NCBI RefSeq assembly: GCF_039023475.1 | Contig: NZ_JBCHVB010000002.1 | Span: 124,001 to 188,000, forward strand | Source: Erwinia sp039023475 | GTDB taxonomy: Bacteria; Pseudomonadota; Gammaproteobacteria; Enterobacterales; Enterobacteriaceae | Direction of reading: 5' to 3' | Length of the DNA: 64,000 nt | In this document: positions 1-8,721 of the stretch, one piece after another | How positions within the stretch are numbered: the stretch's first letter is position 1 | Layout: each line of letters opens with the position of its first letter | The notes under the pieces: model-generated | What the model was told of the DNA's origin: nothing | Databases searched by the model: none | What the model saw: only the letters and a program-made list of their open reading frames with translations | Translations under genes and position numbers: made by a program

Positions 1-871
1 ATTACGCGTAATGGATGCTATCGATCGTCGGGGCAGTTTTGCGGCGGCGGCGGATGAGCTGGGACGTGTTCCTTCCGCCTTAAGCTATACCATGCAGAAA
101 CTGGAGGAAGAGCTGGACGTGGTGCTCTTCGATCGCTCCGGCCACCGGACCAAATTCACCAACGTCGGGCGGATGCTGCTGGAGCGTGGCCGGGTGCTGC
201 TCGAAGCGGCGGATAAACTGACCACCGACGCCGAAGCGCTGGCCAGAGGCTGGGAAACCCATCTGACAATCGTCAGCGAAGCGCTGGTGCCCTGCCGCTA
301 TCTCTTTCCGCTGATCGATAAGCTGGCCGTGAAGGCGAATACCCAAATCTCGCTGGTGACGGAAGTGCTGGCCGGGGCCTGGGAGCGGCTGGAGCAGGGG
401 CGGGCAGATATTGTGATTGCGCCCGATTTGCATTTTCGCGCCTCCTCAGAAATTAATACCCGCAAGCTCTACAGCATGATCAGCGTGATTGTCGCCAGCC
501 CGGATCACCCCATTCACGATGAGCCAGAGCCGCTTTCCGAAGTGACGCGCGTAAAATATCGCGGTATCGCGGTGGCGGATACCGCGCGGGAGCGGCCGGT
601 GCTGACCGTGCAGCTTCTGGACAAGCAGCAGCGTCTGACGGTGAGCTCTATCGAAGATAAGCATCGCGCCTTGCTGGCAGGGCTGGGCGTGGCGTCGATC
701 CCCTATCCGATGGTGGAAAAAGATATTGCGGAAGGTCGCCTGCGCGTCGTCAGCCCGGAATATACCCAGGAGGTGGACATTATTATGGCGTGGCGGCGGG
801 ACAGTATGGGAGAGGCGAAAGCCTGGTGCCTGCGTGAAATTCCGAAGCTTCTGGCGAAGCAGCAGAAATAA
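1..871 (+). CDS. yhaJ: LysR-type regulator YhaJ (5' end outside window)
   Basis: LysR-family DNA-binding transcription regulator. The frame is open from base 2, so the first dozen or so residues lie outside the window. The visible part begins inside the N-terminal winged helix (FAAAADELGRVPSALSYTMQKLEEEL) and continues through the periplasmic-binding-like effector domain to the stop at 871, giving nearly the full length of E. coli YhaJ (about 298 residues), to which it is very similar. In E. coli it neighbours yqjG through yhaH and yhaI; here those two genes are absent and yqjG is convergent. The effector cannot be told from the sequence. Confidence 0.9.
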   Translation, partial: LRVMDAIDRRGSFAAAADELGRVPSALSYTMQKLEEELDVVLFDRSGHRTKFTNVGRMLLERGRVLLEAADKLTTDAEALARGWETHLTIVSEALVPCRYLFPLIDKLAVKANTQISLVTEVLAGAWERLEQGRADIVIAPDLHFRASSEINTRKLYSMISVIVASPDHPIHDEPEPLSEVTRVKYRGIAVADTARERPVLTVQLLDKQQRLTVSSIEDKHRALLAGLGVASIPYPMVEKDIAEGRLRVVSPEYTQEVDIIMAWRRDSMGEAKAWCLREIPKLLAKQQK

Positions 872-901
872 GCCCTATCTTGGATCGGGACAGGCGATTG
901 C

Positions 902-930
902 ACCTGCCGGACAGCGAACTTCCGGCAGGT
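902..930. terminator. Inverted repeat between convergent yhaJ and yqjG
   Basis: A perfect 9-bp stem (ACCTGCCGG at 902-910, CCGGCAGGT at 922-930) with an 11-nt loop lies in the 72-bp gap between two convergent genes. No clear T-run follows on either strand, so it may be a weak bidirectional terminator or a REP-like hairpin. Confidence 0.5.
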
Positions 931-943
931 CCGTACGTGGCAT

Positions 944-1936
944 TTAGCGTAAGCGGAAGCGCTCATCCCTGCCATGCGGCTCATCCCAGTTAAAGGCCGG
1001 CCCCAATGAAATCACGCCGGACGGATTAATGGTGGTATGGCTGCGGTAGTAATGATGGCGGATATGCGCCAGATCGACCGTTTCTGCCAGCCCCGGCATC
1101 TGATAAATTTCCCGCAAAAATCCGTTGAGGTTGAGATAGTCGCTGATGCGGTGCTTATCGCATTTGAAGTGGGTGACGTAAACCGGATCGAAGCGAACCA
1201 GCGTGGTCCAGAGGCGCAGGTCAGCCTCGGTCAGCCGATCGCCGGTCAGGTAGCGGTGCTGTCCCAGCATCTGTTCAAGCCGGTCAAGCGAGCTGAACAG
1301 GGCGGTAACCGCTTCATCATAAGCTTCCTGCGAGGTGGCAAAACCGGATTTGTACACGCCGTTGTTGACCGTGTCGTAAACCCAGCTATTCACTTCATCG
1401 ATTTTGTCGCGCAGCGCGACAGGATAATAATCCCCCGCACGCGCACCCACGCCATCAAACGCGCTATTAAACATGCGCAGGATATCGGCTGATTCATTAC
1501 TGACGATGGTGTTCTGCTGCTTATCCCAGAGCACGGGAACGGTGACGCGCCCGGTATAGTCGCTATCCGCGTGCAGATAAAGCTGATAGAGGAAGTCATT
1601 CTGATAAAGGCTGTCGCCGGTGGCGCCAGGGAAGGCCTCATCGAAGGTCCAGCCGTTTTCCTGCATCAGGGGATGAACGACGGAGACGGAGATCATCTGT
1701 TCCAGTCCTTTCAGCTTGCGCATAATCAGCGTACGGTGCGCCCAGGGACAGGCAAGAGAAACGTAGAGATGGTAGCGGCCCGCCTCAGCCTGAAAACCCG
1801 CTTTGCCAGTGGGTCCGGCTTCGCCGTCAGCGGTTACCCAGCTGCGCCAGGCGGATTCAGAACGCTTAAAGCGGCCACCGGTGGATTTGGTGTCGTACCA
1901 GTTATCGTGCCAGACACCCTCGATAAGTTGTCCCAT
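944..1936 (-). CDS. yqjG: Glutathionyl-hydroquinone reductase YqjG
   Basis: Omega/Xi-class glutathione transferase of 330 residues that reduces S-glutathionyl-hydroquinones in the cytoplasm. The thioredoxin-fold half carries the catalytic Cys63 in the motif LACPWAHRT, and the all-alpha half follows to the C-terminus; length matches E. coli YqjG (328). The ATG start has AAGGAG a few bases upstream. It is transcribed away from yqjF and separated from it by more than 400 bp, so it is probably monocistronic. Confidence 0.95.
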   Translation of the reverse strand: MGQLIEGVWHDNWYDTKSTGGRFKRSESAWRSWVTADGEAGPTGKAGFQAEAGRYHLYVSLACPWAHRTLIMRKLKGLEQMISVSVVHPLMQENGWTFDEAFPGATGDSLYQNDFLYQLYLHADSDYTGRVTVPVLWDKQQNTIVSNESADILRMFNSAFDGVGARAGDYYPVALRDKIDEVNSWVYDTVNNGVYKSGFATSQEAYDEAVTALFSSLDRLEQMLGQHRYLTGDRLTEADLRLWTTLVRFDPVYVTHFKCDKHRISDYLNLNGFLREIYQMPGLAETVDLAHIRHHYYRSHTTINPSGVISLGPAFNWDEPHGRDERFRLR

Positions 1937-2255
1937 TAGCGGGCTCCTTGACGTTTATTTGGCTGTTTATTTCCGGGGGGGTTGATGAGATAACAGCTTA
2001 CCTCACCCTGCGCTACGTGAAGTCGATCTGCATTACAGAGAAGCATAACAGATTGTACGGAGGTGATTATTACCGCCCCTGGTTTTCCCGTATCTGGCTT
2101 ATTAAGCCTGTCGCCATTTCATAGCTGTAAAGCGTTATCTGTCAGTCACTGAATGAATTTTTCTGATAAAAATAAAAAAAGGCTATCAAGGCTATCGGTG
2201 AATGCGGATTACCCGTTGGCCCTTATTTATTTTTACTGTTTCCGCTCAGATAACG

Positions 2256-2312
2256 CCCGGATGCTTTAACGCTGAGGCAGTTAAAGCCGGAATACTATTT
2301 AAAGCATCCGGG
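2256..2312. repeat. Nested, mutually exclusive inverted repeats
   Basis: A 14-bp perfect outer inverted repeat (CCCGGATGCTTTAA at 2256-2269 and its complement at 2299-2312) shares its left arm with an 8-bp perfect inner repeat (GCTTTAAC at 2263-2270, GTTAAAGC at 2280-2287). One arm can pair with either partner but not both. It lies downstream of the yqjF terminator on that strand and upstream of no obvious gene on the plus strand. Confidence 0.7.
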
Positions 2313-2338
2313 AGAACGTTAGCCGCGCAATAAAAGAG

Positions 2339-2368
2339 AGGCAGGGCAGCAATCGGCTGGCCCCGCCT
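2339..2368 (-). terminator. Rho-independent terminator of yqjF
   Basis: Read on the minus strand just after the yqjF stop, a GC-rich hairpin (AGGCGGGGCCAGC with GCTGCCCTGCCT, 5-nt loop, one mismatch/bulge) is followed by CTCTTTTATT. Confidence 0.75.
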
Positions 2369-2374
2369 GTTTTA

Positions 2375-2794
2375 TTATGCCGCTGCTTTAGCGCCGTTCA
2401 GTTTTGTTTTTTTGCGCAGCAGGTGGTCGATGCTGATTGCGCCCGGGCCGGTGATGAACAGCAGCAGATAGCCACCAGCAATGCTCAGGTTCTTCATAAA
2501 GTTGATGGAGTTACCCGCCACTGAGGCATCGCTGTGAAACAGCACAGCGGTCAGCAGAGTAAAGACCACGGTGACGATAGCGGTAAAGCGGGTCAGGAAG
2601 CCAAACAGGATCGCCAGACCGCCGCCGAATTCAAGCAGGATGGTCAGCGGCAGGAAGAAGCCGGGAACGCCCATGCTCTCCATATACTGCTGAGTCCCTT
2701 CATAACCGGAAATCTTACCCCAGCCAGCAACAATAAACAGGATTGGCATCAGAATACGTGCCACCAGGAACCCTGCATCTTCGAATTTTTTCAT
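2375..2794 (-). CDS. yqjF: DoxX family inner-membrane protein YqjF
   Basis: DoxX-family membrane protein of 139 residues with four hydrophobic segments (about residues 8-25, 44-64, 70-90 and 101-118) typical of the family. The chosen ATG at 2794 is preceded by CTGGAG at a good distance; an upstream in-frame start at 2809 lacks this. It follows the yqjCDEK genes on the same strand after a gap of about 220 bp, as in E. coli. DoxX relatives have been linked to oxidative stress and respiratory chain assembly, but no specific activity can be read from the sequence. Confidence 0.9.
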   Translation of the reverse strand: MKKFEDAGFLVARILMPILFIVAGWGKISGYEGTQQYMESMGVPGFFLPLTILLEFGGGLAILFGFLTRFTAIVTVVFTLLTAVLFHSDASVAGNSINFMKNLSIAGGYLLLFITGPGAISIDHLLRKKTKLNGAKAAA

Positions 2795-3017
2795 GATTAA
2801 CTCCAGCAATAATTGTTAGTCTGGCGACGATGCCAGCCGCTATTTCTTCAGGCATAACGCGACGTTGAGCGCAGTACCTTTCGTTGCTGGAGATAATATT
2901 CGCGTAAGGGGATTTTTGTAAGCGAGATAAACTGTTTTAGTTGTTCAGTAAAATTGAAGTTATGGCTGGGGCCAGCAGAGTCTGGTCCCCAGGAAGGTCG
3001 GCGAGGCTCTGAAGCGC

Positions 3018-3299
3018 TTAGCGGCCGGGCAGATAAGCCCGCACGATGCGCCAGGTGCTCCAGAAGCCGAGACCGCGCTTAACCATACGAGTAATAAAGC
3101 GGGGGTTACGCACGGACCAGATGGCCATCAGACCGCTGCCTACGGCCGCATAGCGGCGCAGGTTAACCAGCGTCATCCAGCCCCGATCGTAGCGCGCGGT
3201 GCGCTCCAGCCAGAGCTTTCTGCCTGCGCTCAGATCCAGCCGTTGCTGCTGAATCTGGCGCAACAGCTCGGCCTTATGCTCGTCACGCTCGCGGCTCAT
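3018..3299 (-). CDS. yqjK: YqjK-like small basic protein
   Basis: Small protein of 93 residues, rich in Arg, with a charged N-terminal part and one moderately hydrophobic segment around 52-65. It matches YqjK in position, length and flavour. Its ATG overlaps the stop of yqjE (ATGA type overlap at 3299), which indicates translational coupling. Function unknown; the yqjDEK products are thought to be membrane-associated stationary-phase proteins. Confidence 0.85.
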   Translation of the reverse strand: MSRERDEHKAELLRQIQQQRLDLSAGRKLWLERTARYDRGWMTLVNLRRYAAVGSGLMAIWSVRNPRFITRMVKRGLGFWSTWRIVRAYLPGR

Positions 3300-3691
3300 C
3301 AGTCATCCTCCAGCAGTTCACGGTCTGACTTCAGCTCCCGGCGCGTGGCGCTGAGCAGCGTGGAGCGCCGCGATTTTGCCCGCGTCCAGAGGCCGAAAAT
3401 CAGCGCCAGCGCAAAAAGCATGCCGGTAGTAATGCCGATCGCCATCAGCCTGTATTGCGGATCGACGGCCCAGATAATCAGAACCATCAGACTCATCAGG
3501 CCAAAGGCAGTAAAGAGCATTGTCAGGCCAATCATAATCAGCATCTGGATCAGATTGGCTTTCTCTTCCTCAAGCTCAACCACCGCCAGCCGCACACGGG
3601 TTTCCACGATCCCGACCAGCGTGGTGACGATGCGCTGTCCGATGTCTATGACCCCTTTGCCGGGGCCGTGGCTTTGCGGAGAATTTGCCAT
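3299..3691 (-). CDS. yqjE: Phage holin-like membrane protein YqjE
   Basis: 130-residue inner membrane protein of the YqjE (actinobacterial holin-X/DUF1469 type) family. An amphipathic N-terminal helix (residues 12-50, with a Glu-rich EEEKAN stretch) precedes two transmembrane helices (about 50-72 and 80-103) and a basic tail. It starts 2 bp after the stop of yqjD and overlaps yqjK, so yqjD, yqjE and yqjK form one transcription unit. Confidence 0.88.
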   Translation of the reverse strand: MANSPQSHGPGKGVIDIGQRIVTTLVGIVETRVRLAVVELEEEKANLIQMLIMIGLTMLFTAFGLMSLMVLIIWAVDPQYRLMAIGITTGMLFALALIFGLWTRAKSRRSTLLSATRRELKSDRELLEDD

Positions 3692-3693
3692 AA

Positions 3694-3999
3694 TTAGCGA
3701 CGCGTCAGCAGGACACCCAGCACGACACCTACAGCGGCGCCGATACCTACGCTGGTCCAGGGATTGTCACGCACGTAAACGTCAGCGTGGTCTGCCACTT
3801 CGCGCGAGGTTTTGGCGATGCGATCGCCTGAATCACCCAGACGGGCACGGGTATCTTTCAGCGCGCTCTGCGCTTTGCTACGCAGCTTATCCAGTTCGCT
3901 CCTGGACTTGTCGCCGGTGTGGCTCAGGACTTCTTCCAGCGTATCCGCCAGCGTTTTCAGTTCGGCGCGCAGGTGCTCAGATGTGGTGTCTTTAGACAT
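3694..3999 (-). CDS. yqjD: Ribosome-binding tail-anchored protein YqjD (ElaB family)
   Basis: DUF883 family (ElaB/YqjD/YgaM), 101 residues: a long charged coiled-coil-like region (1-75) followed by the invariant DNPWTSVGIGAAVGVVLG type C-terminal anchor with a GxxxG pattern and terminal Arg-Arg. In E. coli, YqjD is a stationary-phase, inner-membrane-anchored protein that binds 70S/100S ribosomes. AAGGAG precedes the ATG. The coiled-coil and anchor are clear; the ribosome role is taken from the family. Confidence 0.92.
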   Translation of the reverse strand: MSKDTTSEHLRAELKTLADTLEEVLSHTGDKSRSELDKLRSKAQSALKDTRARLGDSGDRIAKTSREVADHADVYVRDNPWTSVGIGAAVGVVLGVLLTRR

Positions 4000-4046
4000 G
4001 ACAAACTCCTTTATTGGTCAGTTGTGAGAGCCAGAGAGTCAGCGAC

Positions 4047-4421
4047 CTAATAGGGTGCTGCCTGGACTTCCCTAAGTTCACGCCTGGCTTCGGCCAGTTT
4101 AGCTTCACGTTTGGCGATTTTTTGACTGTCATCACCCTCCGCTTTTTCCTTATCCAGCGCTTTCTGACGTTCCTCCACTTTCTGATGATGCTCTTTAATC
4201 TTTTCCTGGTGAAGAGATTTCAGCTTTTCGTCAGTACAACCCGCGCGTGCTTCAGTTAAAGCCCGTTCCAGTCCGTTCACGCGGCGTTGGTTGTCATTCT
4301 GGCGGGCCAGATCGATCTCATGCTGAATATCCTGCGCCTTTTGCATACAAAGGGAGTCAGCTGCATGGGTGATAGTGGTCAGCGTCAAAAGGCCGAGGCC
4401 AAGGATCGTGCGGTAAATCAT
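4047..4421 (-). CDS. yqjC: Periplasmic DUF1090 protein YqjC
   Basis: DUF1090 family, 124 residues from the ATG at 4421. A Sec signal peptide (MIYRTILGLGLLTLTTITHA, cleavage after AxA-like THA) precedes a charged coiled-coil: two cysteines (in SLCMQ and AGCTD) then a Lys/Glu-rich helix. A longer in-frame extension exists upstream but would bury the signal peptide, so it was rejected. It lies first in the yqjCDEK set, as in E. coli. Confidence 0.88.
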   Translation of the reverse strand: MIYRTILGLGLLTLTTITHAADSLCMQKAQDIQHEIDLARQNDNQRRVNGLERALTEARAGCTDEKLKSLHQEKIKEHHQKVEERQKALDKEKAEGDDSQKIAKREAKLAEARRELREVQAAPY

Positions 4422-4588
4422 AGTGGTCGCTACCTTCCATTGCCCGGGACGCTGGAACGTTCCGGTTTTTCCCATCACTGCGGTTGGAAATACACGCCCG
4501 TTAAGCATAGTCATAAAACCGGGAAAGCTCAAAAAGAGAGAAGATTCTTAGGGATAGCGGGAAGGGCGGGCGAACAGGCGGCTGCCCG

Positions 4589-4969
4589 TCAGCCCAGCGT
4601 CTTTCTGGCGGGGCTGATACGGCTAGTCCTCTCCGGGGAGGCCGTTTTATCCAGGCGGGCGATATCAAAACCATAGGGCAGCATGTCGCGGAGCACTTTT
4701 TCAGCGGCCTTACTCTGTTCGGCCGAGTCAAATTTTATGACCAGAGAATTATCATCCGGCGTGATGCTTTTGATGTGAATGCCTTTGGCGTTAAGGCGCT
4801 GGTAAACATAAAACCCGTCGGGCACGGAAATGCCCTGCTGTGAGGGGCGGATTTGCAGGGCGGTTTCGTTGCGAAACAGCGCGGGCAAAAAGGCCACCAG
4901 CAGCAGCGCCGCAGCGCCAGCCAACAGGGCAGCAAGCAACCGCAGAGAGGGGCGGCGTTGAGTGAGCAT
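4589..4969 (-). CDS. mzrA: EnvZ/OmpR modulator MzrA
   Basis: Bitopic inner-membrane protein of 126 residues. One transmembrane helix (about 11-33) is followed by a periplasmic domain with the family signature around ITPDDNSLVIKFDSAEQS and the motif LPYGFDIA. In E. coli MzrA binds EnvZ and connects the CpxA and EnvZ two-component systems. The ATG overlaps the TGA stop of yqjA (TGATG), so it is translationally coupled to yqjA; this overlap decides the start over an in-frame ATG at 5014. Confidence 0.9.
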   Translation of the reverse strand: MLTQRRPSLRLLAALLAGAAALLLVAFLPALFRNETALQIRPSQQGISVPDGFYVYQRLNAKGIHIKSITPDDNSLVIKFDSAEQSKAAEKVLRDMLPYGFDIARLDKTASPERTSRISPARKTLG

Positions 4970-5646
4970 CAGGAGTGTCCTTTCCCATTGTCCGGGCTGC
5001 GTTTTTTGCGCCACAGCACGTATAGCGAACCAAAGAGGCCAAAGACCAGCAGCACCAGCGGCAGCAGCATCAGACAGAACATCAGCTGATCTTCATATTT
5101 GAGGAAGAGGGGGGTTTTGCCGAGGGCAAAGCCCATCACTGTCAGGATCAATACCCATAACAGTCCGCTCATCCAGTTAAAAAACTGGAAACGCGCATTA
5201 CTCAGGCCCGACAGGCCCGCAATGGTCGGCAGCAGCGTGCGGACAAAGGCGATAAAGCGTCCTATTAACAGCGCGGACAGGCCGTGACGATGGAAAAGCT
5301 GATAGGCCCGCTGATGATACTGGGCGGGCAGATGGGAGAGCCATTTTTGTACCGTGGGCGTATTGCCCAGCCACCGGCCCTGAATATAACTCACCCAGCA
5401 CCCCAGGCTTGCCGCCGTGGTCAGGATTAGCAGCGTCAGTGGGAAGGTCATCGTGCCTTTGGCAATCAGCACGCCGACCAGAATCAGCAGGCTGTCACCC
5501 GGCAAAAACGCGGCGGGAAGCAGGCCATTTTCCAGAAAAAGGATCATAAAGAGGACAAAATAAATCGCCCAAACCAGCGACGGATCGGCAAGGGATTCAT
5601 AATCCTGTTGCCAGAGCGCATGTATCAGTTCTTTAAATATATCCAT
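4969..5646 (-). CDS. yqjA: DedA family membrane protein YqjA
   Basis: DedA-family inner membrane protein of 225 residues. It shows the family segment FLPGDSLLILVGVL (about 49-62) and the conserved arginine motif GRFIAFVRTLLPTIAGLSG (about 128-146), with several transmembrane helices. In E. coli YqjA, with YghB, supports cell division, alkaline pH tolerance and proton-dependent drug resistance, and acts on lipid carriers as other DedA members do. Coupled to mzrA downstream. Confidence 0.93.
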   Translation of the reverse strand: MDIFKELIHALWQQDYESLADPSLVWAIYFVLFMILFLENGLLPAAFLPGDSLLILVGVLIAKGTMTFPLTLLILTTAASLGCWVSYIQGRWLGNTPTVQKWLSHLPAQYHQRAYQLFHRHGLSALLIGRFIAFVRTLLPTIAGLSGLSNARFQFFNWMSGLLWVLILTVMGFALGKTPLFLKYEDQLMFCLMLLPLVLLVFGLFGSLYVLWRKKRSPDNGKGHS

Positions 5647-6255
5647 TGGGTATTCCTGAACATCATTGTTAACGTTGTTCTGGCAAAGGCCGTCACGAAA
5701 TATTATTTATTATAGGTGCAGGCTGAGTCAGGACACGTACGGTCTTCTACCTTTGTCAGAAAAGCGGCGCGGCACCTTGATTCTGCCTCAAACCGTAAAA
5801 AATGACGGTTGACTGTAACAAACTACGGGCAACTGAGACAGGGGAAACTTGGCATTAACGATGTTTTACAGGGGCTGGCGGTAAGCGGAAAGTGGCTTTA
5901 CACAGGCTGACATTAATCGCGTCATCTGCGTCTTACTCTGGCCTTTACGCGCATTAAGAACGCTCCTTTCCCGCAGTTGAAACCCGAAGCGGGGACTCAG
6001 CACCATTTTTATCTGTTAAGCCGTCAGCGGTTTCCTGCCAGCCTGTTAACGTCCTGATGATGAGTCGGTATGGTAAGTTTCTCTTCCGGAAAGTGACAAA
6101 CGGGCGGGGGCTTACCTTGTGATCCGGTCTTCTGCTGCGGCGATTTATAAAAATGAGGCCAGACTTCGGGGAACAGGAACAGTTAGCTCCGGAGAGCGGA
6201 AAGCACCCGGCAATAGGGTGCGGTCAGGCTCGCTGGCCCGACCGCGCCACCGGCA
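5647..6255. other. Intergenic region; exuR/exuT absent
   Basis: About 600 bp with no supported gene. In E. coli the exu hexuronate genes and their regulator lie near this point; they are not here. The only frame of note (about 6119-6535, plus strand) is mostly antisense to sstT. A GC-rich imperfect hairpin just after the sstT stop (about 6210-6245, minus strand) may terminate sstT. Confidence 0.55.
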
Positions 6256-7497
6256 TCACACCGCTTTCTGCTCTTCCCGACGCTTTTCAGCCATACAGGC
6301 AGCGGCAGTAAACAGAATATCGGTGGAGGAGTTCAGGGCCGTTTCGGCAGAATCCTGCAGTACGCCGATAATAAAGCCAACGGCGACCACCTGCATGGCG
6401 ATATCATCCGGGATGCCAAACATATTGCAGGCTACCGGGATCAGCAGCAGTGAACCGCCCGCCACGCCCGAAGCGCCACAGGCACAGACGGCCGCCACCA
6501 GGCTCAGCAGGATAGCGGAGCCAATATCGACCTGAATATTGAGCGTTGTAACCGCCGCCAGCGTCAGCACGGTGATGGTGATCGCCGCGCCAGCCATACT
6601 GATGGTCGCCCCGACGGGAATCGAAACGGAGTAGGTATCCTCATCCAGATTCAGCTTTTTCGCCAGCGCCATATTAACCGGGATATTGGCGGCGGAGCTG
6701 CGGGTGAAAAAGGCGGTAACGCCGCTTTCGCGCAGGCAGGTAAACACCAGCGGATAAGGATTGGCGCGGATCTTCCACCAGACCAGCAGTGGATTCACCA
6801 CCAGCGCCATCAGCAGCATACAGCCCAGCAGCAGACAGAGCAGATGGGCATAATCCCACAGCGCCGAGAAACCGGTTGAGGCCAAAGTGGACGCCACCAG
6901 CCCAAAAATACCGAGCGGCGCGAAGCGAATCACGATGCGTACCAGTCCGGTGACCGCAGTGGAGGTGTCGTGCAGAAAAGTGCGCGTCGTGCTGCTTGCG
7001 TGGCGGAAGGCAATGCCGAGCCCGATAGCCCAGACCAGAATACCGATATAGTTCGCGTTCATCAGCGCATCAACCGGATTCGCCACCATGCTCTTAAGCA
7101 GGCCCTGCAATACGGCCAGAACGCCGGTAGGCGGCGTGATTTCTGTCGTGGCAGCGGTCAGCGCTAAGGTCTGAGGGAACAGGTTACTGAAGATAACCGC
7201 GACTACGGCGGCGCAGAAGGTGCCTAACAGATATAGCGTGATAATGGGGCGGATAGTGGTTTTCTGCCCCTGCTGGTGACTGGCAATTGAGGCCGTAACC
7301 AGCACCATGACCAGAATGGGCGCAACCGCCTTCAATGCGCTGACGAAGAGATCGCCCAGCAGCCCAACGGCCAGCGCGCTCTCTTTGGAGAACCATGCCA
7401 GCACAATGCCCGCCACCAGACCAATCATGATTTGGGTGACAAGGCTACCCTGCATCAGGCGATGCAGCAGACCCGAACGATTATTTTCCATACTCAT
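6256..7497 (-). CDS. sstT: Sodium/serine-threonine symporter SstT
   Basis: Dicarboxylate/amino acid:cation symporter (DAACS) family, 413 residues, with the whole length of E. coli SstT. Family signatures include the serine-rich reentrant motif TRSSAANIPVNMAL, GATISMAGAA and the helical hairpin region CGASGVAGGSLLLIP. It imports serine and threonine with Na+ across the inner membrane. Start chosen at the first ATG; a second Met two codons later is equally possible. Confidence 0.95.
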   Translation of the reverse strand: MSMENNRSGLLHRLMQGSLVTQIMIGLVAGIVLAWFSKESALAVGLLGDLFVSALKAVAPILVMVLVTASIASHQQGQKTTIRPIITLYLLGTFCAAVVAVIFSNLFPQTLALTAATTEITPPTGVLAVLQGLLKSMVANPVDALMNANYIGILVWAIGLGIAFRHASSTTRTFLHDTSTAVTGLVRIVIRFAPLGIFGLVASTLASTGFSALWDYAHLLCLLLGCMLLMALVVNPLLVWWKIRANPYPLVFTCLRESGVTAFFTRSSAANIPVNMALAKKLNLDEDTYSVSIPVGATISMAGAAITITVLTLAAVTTLNIQVDIGSAILLSLVAAVCACGASGVAGGSLLLIPVACNMFGIPDDIAMQVVAVGFIIGVLQDSAETALNSSTDILFTAAACMAEKRREEQKAV

Positions 7498-7631
7498 AGT
7501 AGAAACCAGCTGTGATAGTGATAGGGATGCGCGTCAGCGTCGATCGCGCTGAACATAGCGGCATACTCATGTTTGCGCTGGGAAGTATAAGGAAATGTCC
7601 TGGCAGGGAAAGCGAAAAGTAGCGAAATTGA

Positions 7632-7665
7632 GCCCGGAGATGCATTAACTTTGCGTACTCCGGGC
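7632..7665. terminator. Inverted repeat between alx and sstT
   Basis: Perfect 8-bp GC-rich stem (GCCCGGAG at 7632-7639, CTCCGGGC at 7658-7665) with an 18-nt loop, located about 20 bp after the alx stop on the minus strand. No long T-run. Confidence 0.5.
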
Positions 7666-7687
7666 CTTACTCACAAAATGACCGCGT

Positions 7688-8659
7688 TTATTTGCCCGAT
7701 AACCGGCGATCGTTGCGGCGGTTAACCCAGGTGTTAATCAGCAGCGTCAGGGCGAGGATACCTCCCACGGTGCCGAGGGAGATGGCCACAGGGATGTGAT
7801 AGAAATCGACGATCAGCATTTTAATACCGATAAAGACCAGTACCACCGCCAGACCATATTTGAGCATGGAGAAACGCTCAGCGACATTAGCCAGCAGGAA
7901 GTACATGGCACGCAGGCCGAGGATGGCAAAAAGGTTAGAGGTCAGCACGATAAAGGGATCGGTTGTCACGGCGAAGATCGCCGGAATGCTGTCGACCGCG
8001 AAAATCACGTCGCTCAGTTCCACCATAATCAGCACCAGCAGCAGCGGTGTGGCGAACAGAATGCCGTTACGACGGACGAAGAATTTTTCCCCCTCCAGAT
8101 TGTCGGTCATTCGCAGATGGCTGCGCAGCCAGCGCACGACCGGCTTGTCGCCGACGGCCTCTTCCCCTTCGCCACCGGGCATCCCCATCTTGATGCCGGT
8201 AAAGATCAGGAAGGCACCAAACACGTAAAGGATCCAGGCGAACTCAGAAACCAGCCAGCTGCCGGCGAAGATCATGATAGTACGCAGGACGATGGCACCC
8301 AGCACGCCGTAGATCAATACGCGACGTTGCAGCGCTGCGGGAACGGAGAAGTAGCTGAACAGCATCAGCCAGACGAAGACGTTATCGACAGCCAGCGCTT
8401 TTTCCAGCACGTAGCCGGTCAGAAAGGCGAGCGTCTGGGTATGGGCAATTTCGGGGCCGACGGTTCCTTTCAGATACCACCAGAAGGCCGCAGCAAAGAG
8501 AAGAGAGACGGAGACCCAGATCAGAGACCATACGGCAGCCTGCCGGAATGTCATACTTTGCGCGCCGCGACGACCCTGCAAAAAGAGATCGATCGCCAGC
8601 ATAATCAGCACCACGACAGCGAAGCTGCCCCAGAGTAACGGTGTTCCTACACTATTCAT
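7688..8659 (-). CDS. alx: Manganese exporter Alx (TerC family)
   Basis: TerC-family membrane protein of 323 residues, nearly collinear with E. coli Alx. Visible signatures are the acidic membrane motifs FLTGYVLEKALAVDNVFVWL and LVLIMVELSDVIFAVDSIPA, which hold the conserved Asp/Glu residues thought to handle Mn2+, across about nine transmembrane helices. The ATG at 8659 (MNSVGTPLLWG) has AGGAT six bases upstream and matches the E. coli start; an in-frame ATG at 8689 was rejected. Expression is expected to be controlled by the upstream riboswitch. Confidence 0.95.
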   Translation of the reverse strand: MNSVGTPLLWGSFAVVVLIMLAIDLFLQGRRGAQSMTFRQAAVWSLIWVSVSLLFAAAFWWYLKGTVGPEIAHTQTLAFLTGYVLEKALAVDNVFVWLMLFSYFSVPAALQRRVLIYGVLGAIVLRTIMIFAGSWLVSEFAWILYVFGAFLIFTGIKMGMPGGEGEEAVGDKPVVRWLRSHLRMTDNLEGEKFFVRRNGILFATPLLLVLIMVELSDVIFAVDSIPAIFAVTTDPFIVLTSNLFAILGLRAMYFLLANVAERFSMLKYGLAVVLVFIGIKMLIVDFYHIPVAISLGTVGGILALTLLINTWVNRRNDRRLSGK

Positions 8660-8721
8660 GGCATTATCCTGTGCATAAAAAATGGCCAACGTTGGAAGAC
8701 GTCAGCCACAGTGTTGATGCT

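Larger units (their letters stand above)
1937..2374. other. Intergenic region between yqjG and yqjF
   Basis: No convincing coding frame. It holds the yqjG promoter region, an AT-rich stretch near 2160-2240, a pair of overlapping inverted repeats (2256-2312) and the yqjF terminator (2339-2368), which are listed separately. Confidence 0.6.

Noticed and set aside
7796..8638. 280-codon open frame on the plus strand
   Set aside because: Antisense to alx; His/Gln-rich translation is the usual mirror of a GC-rich gene.
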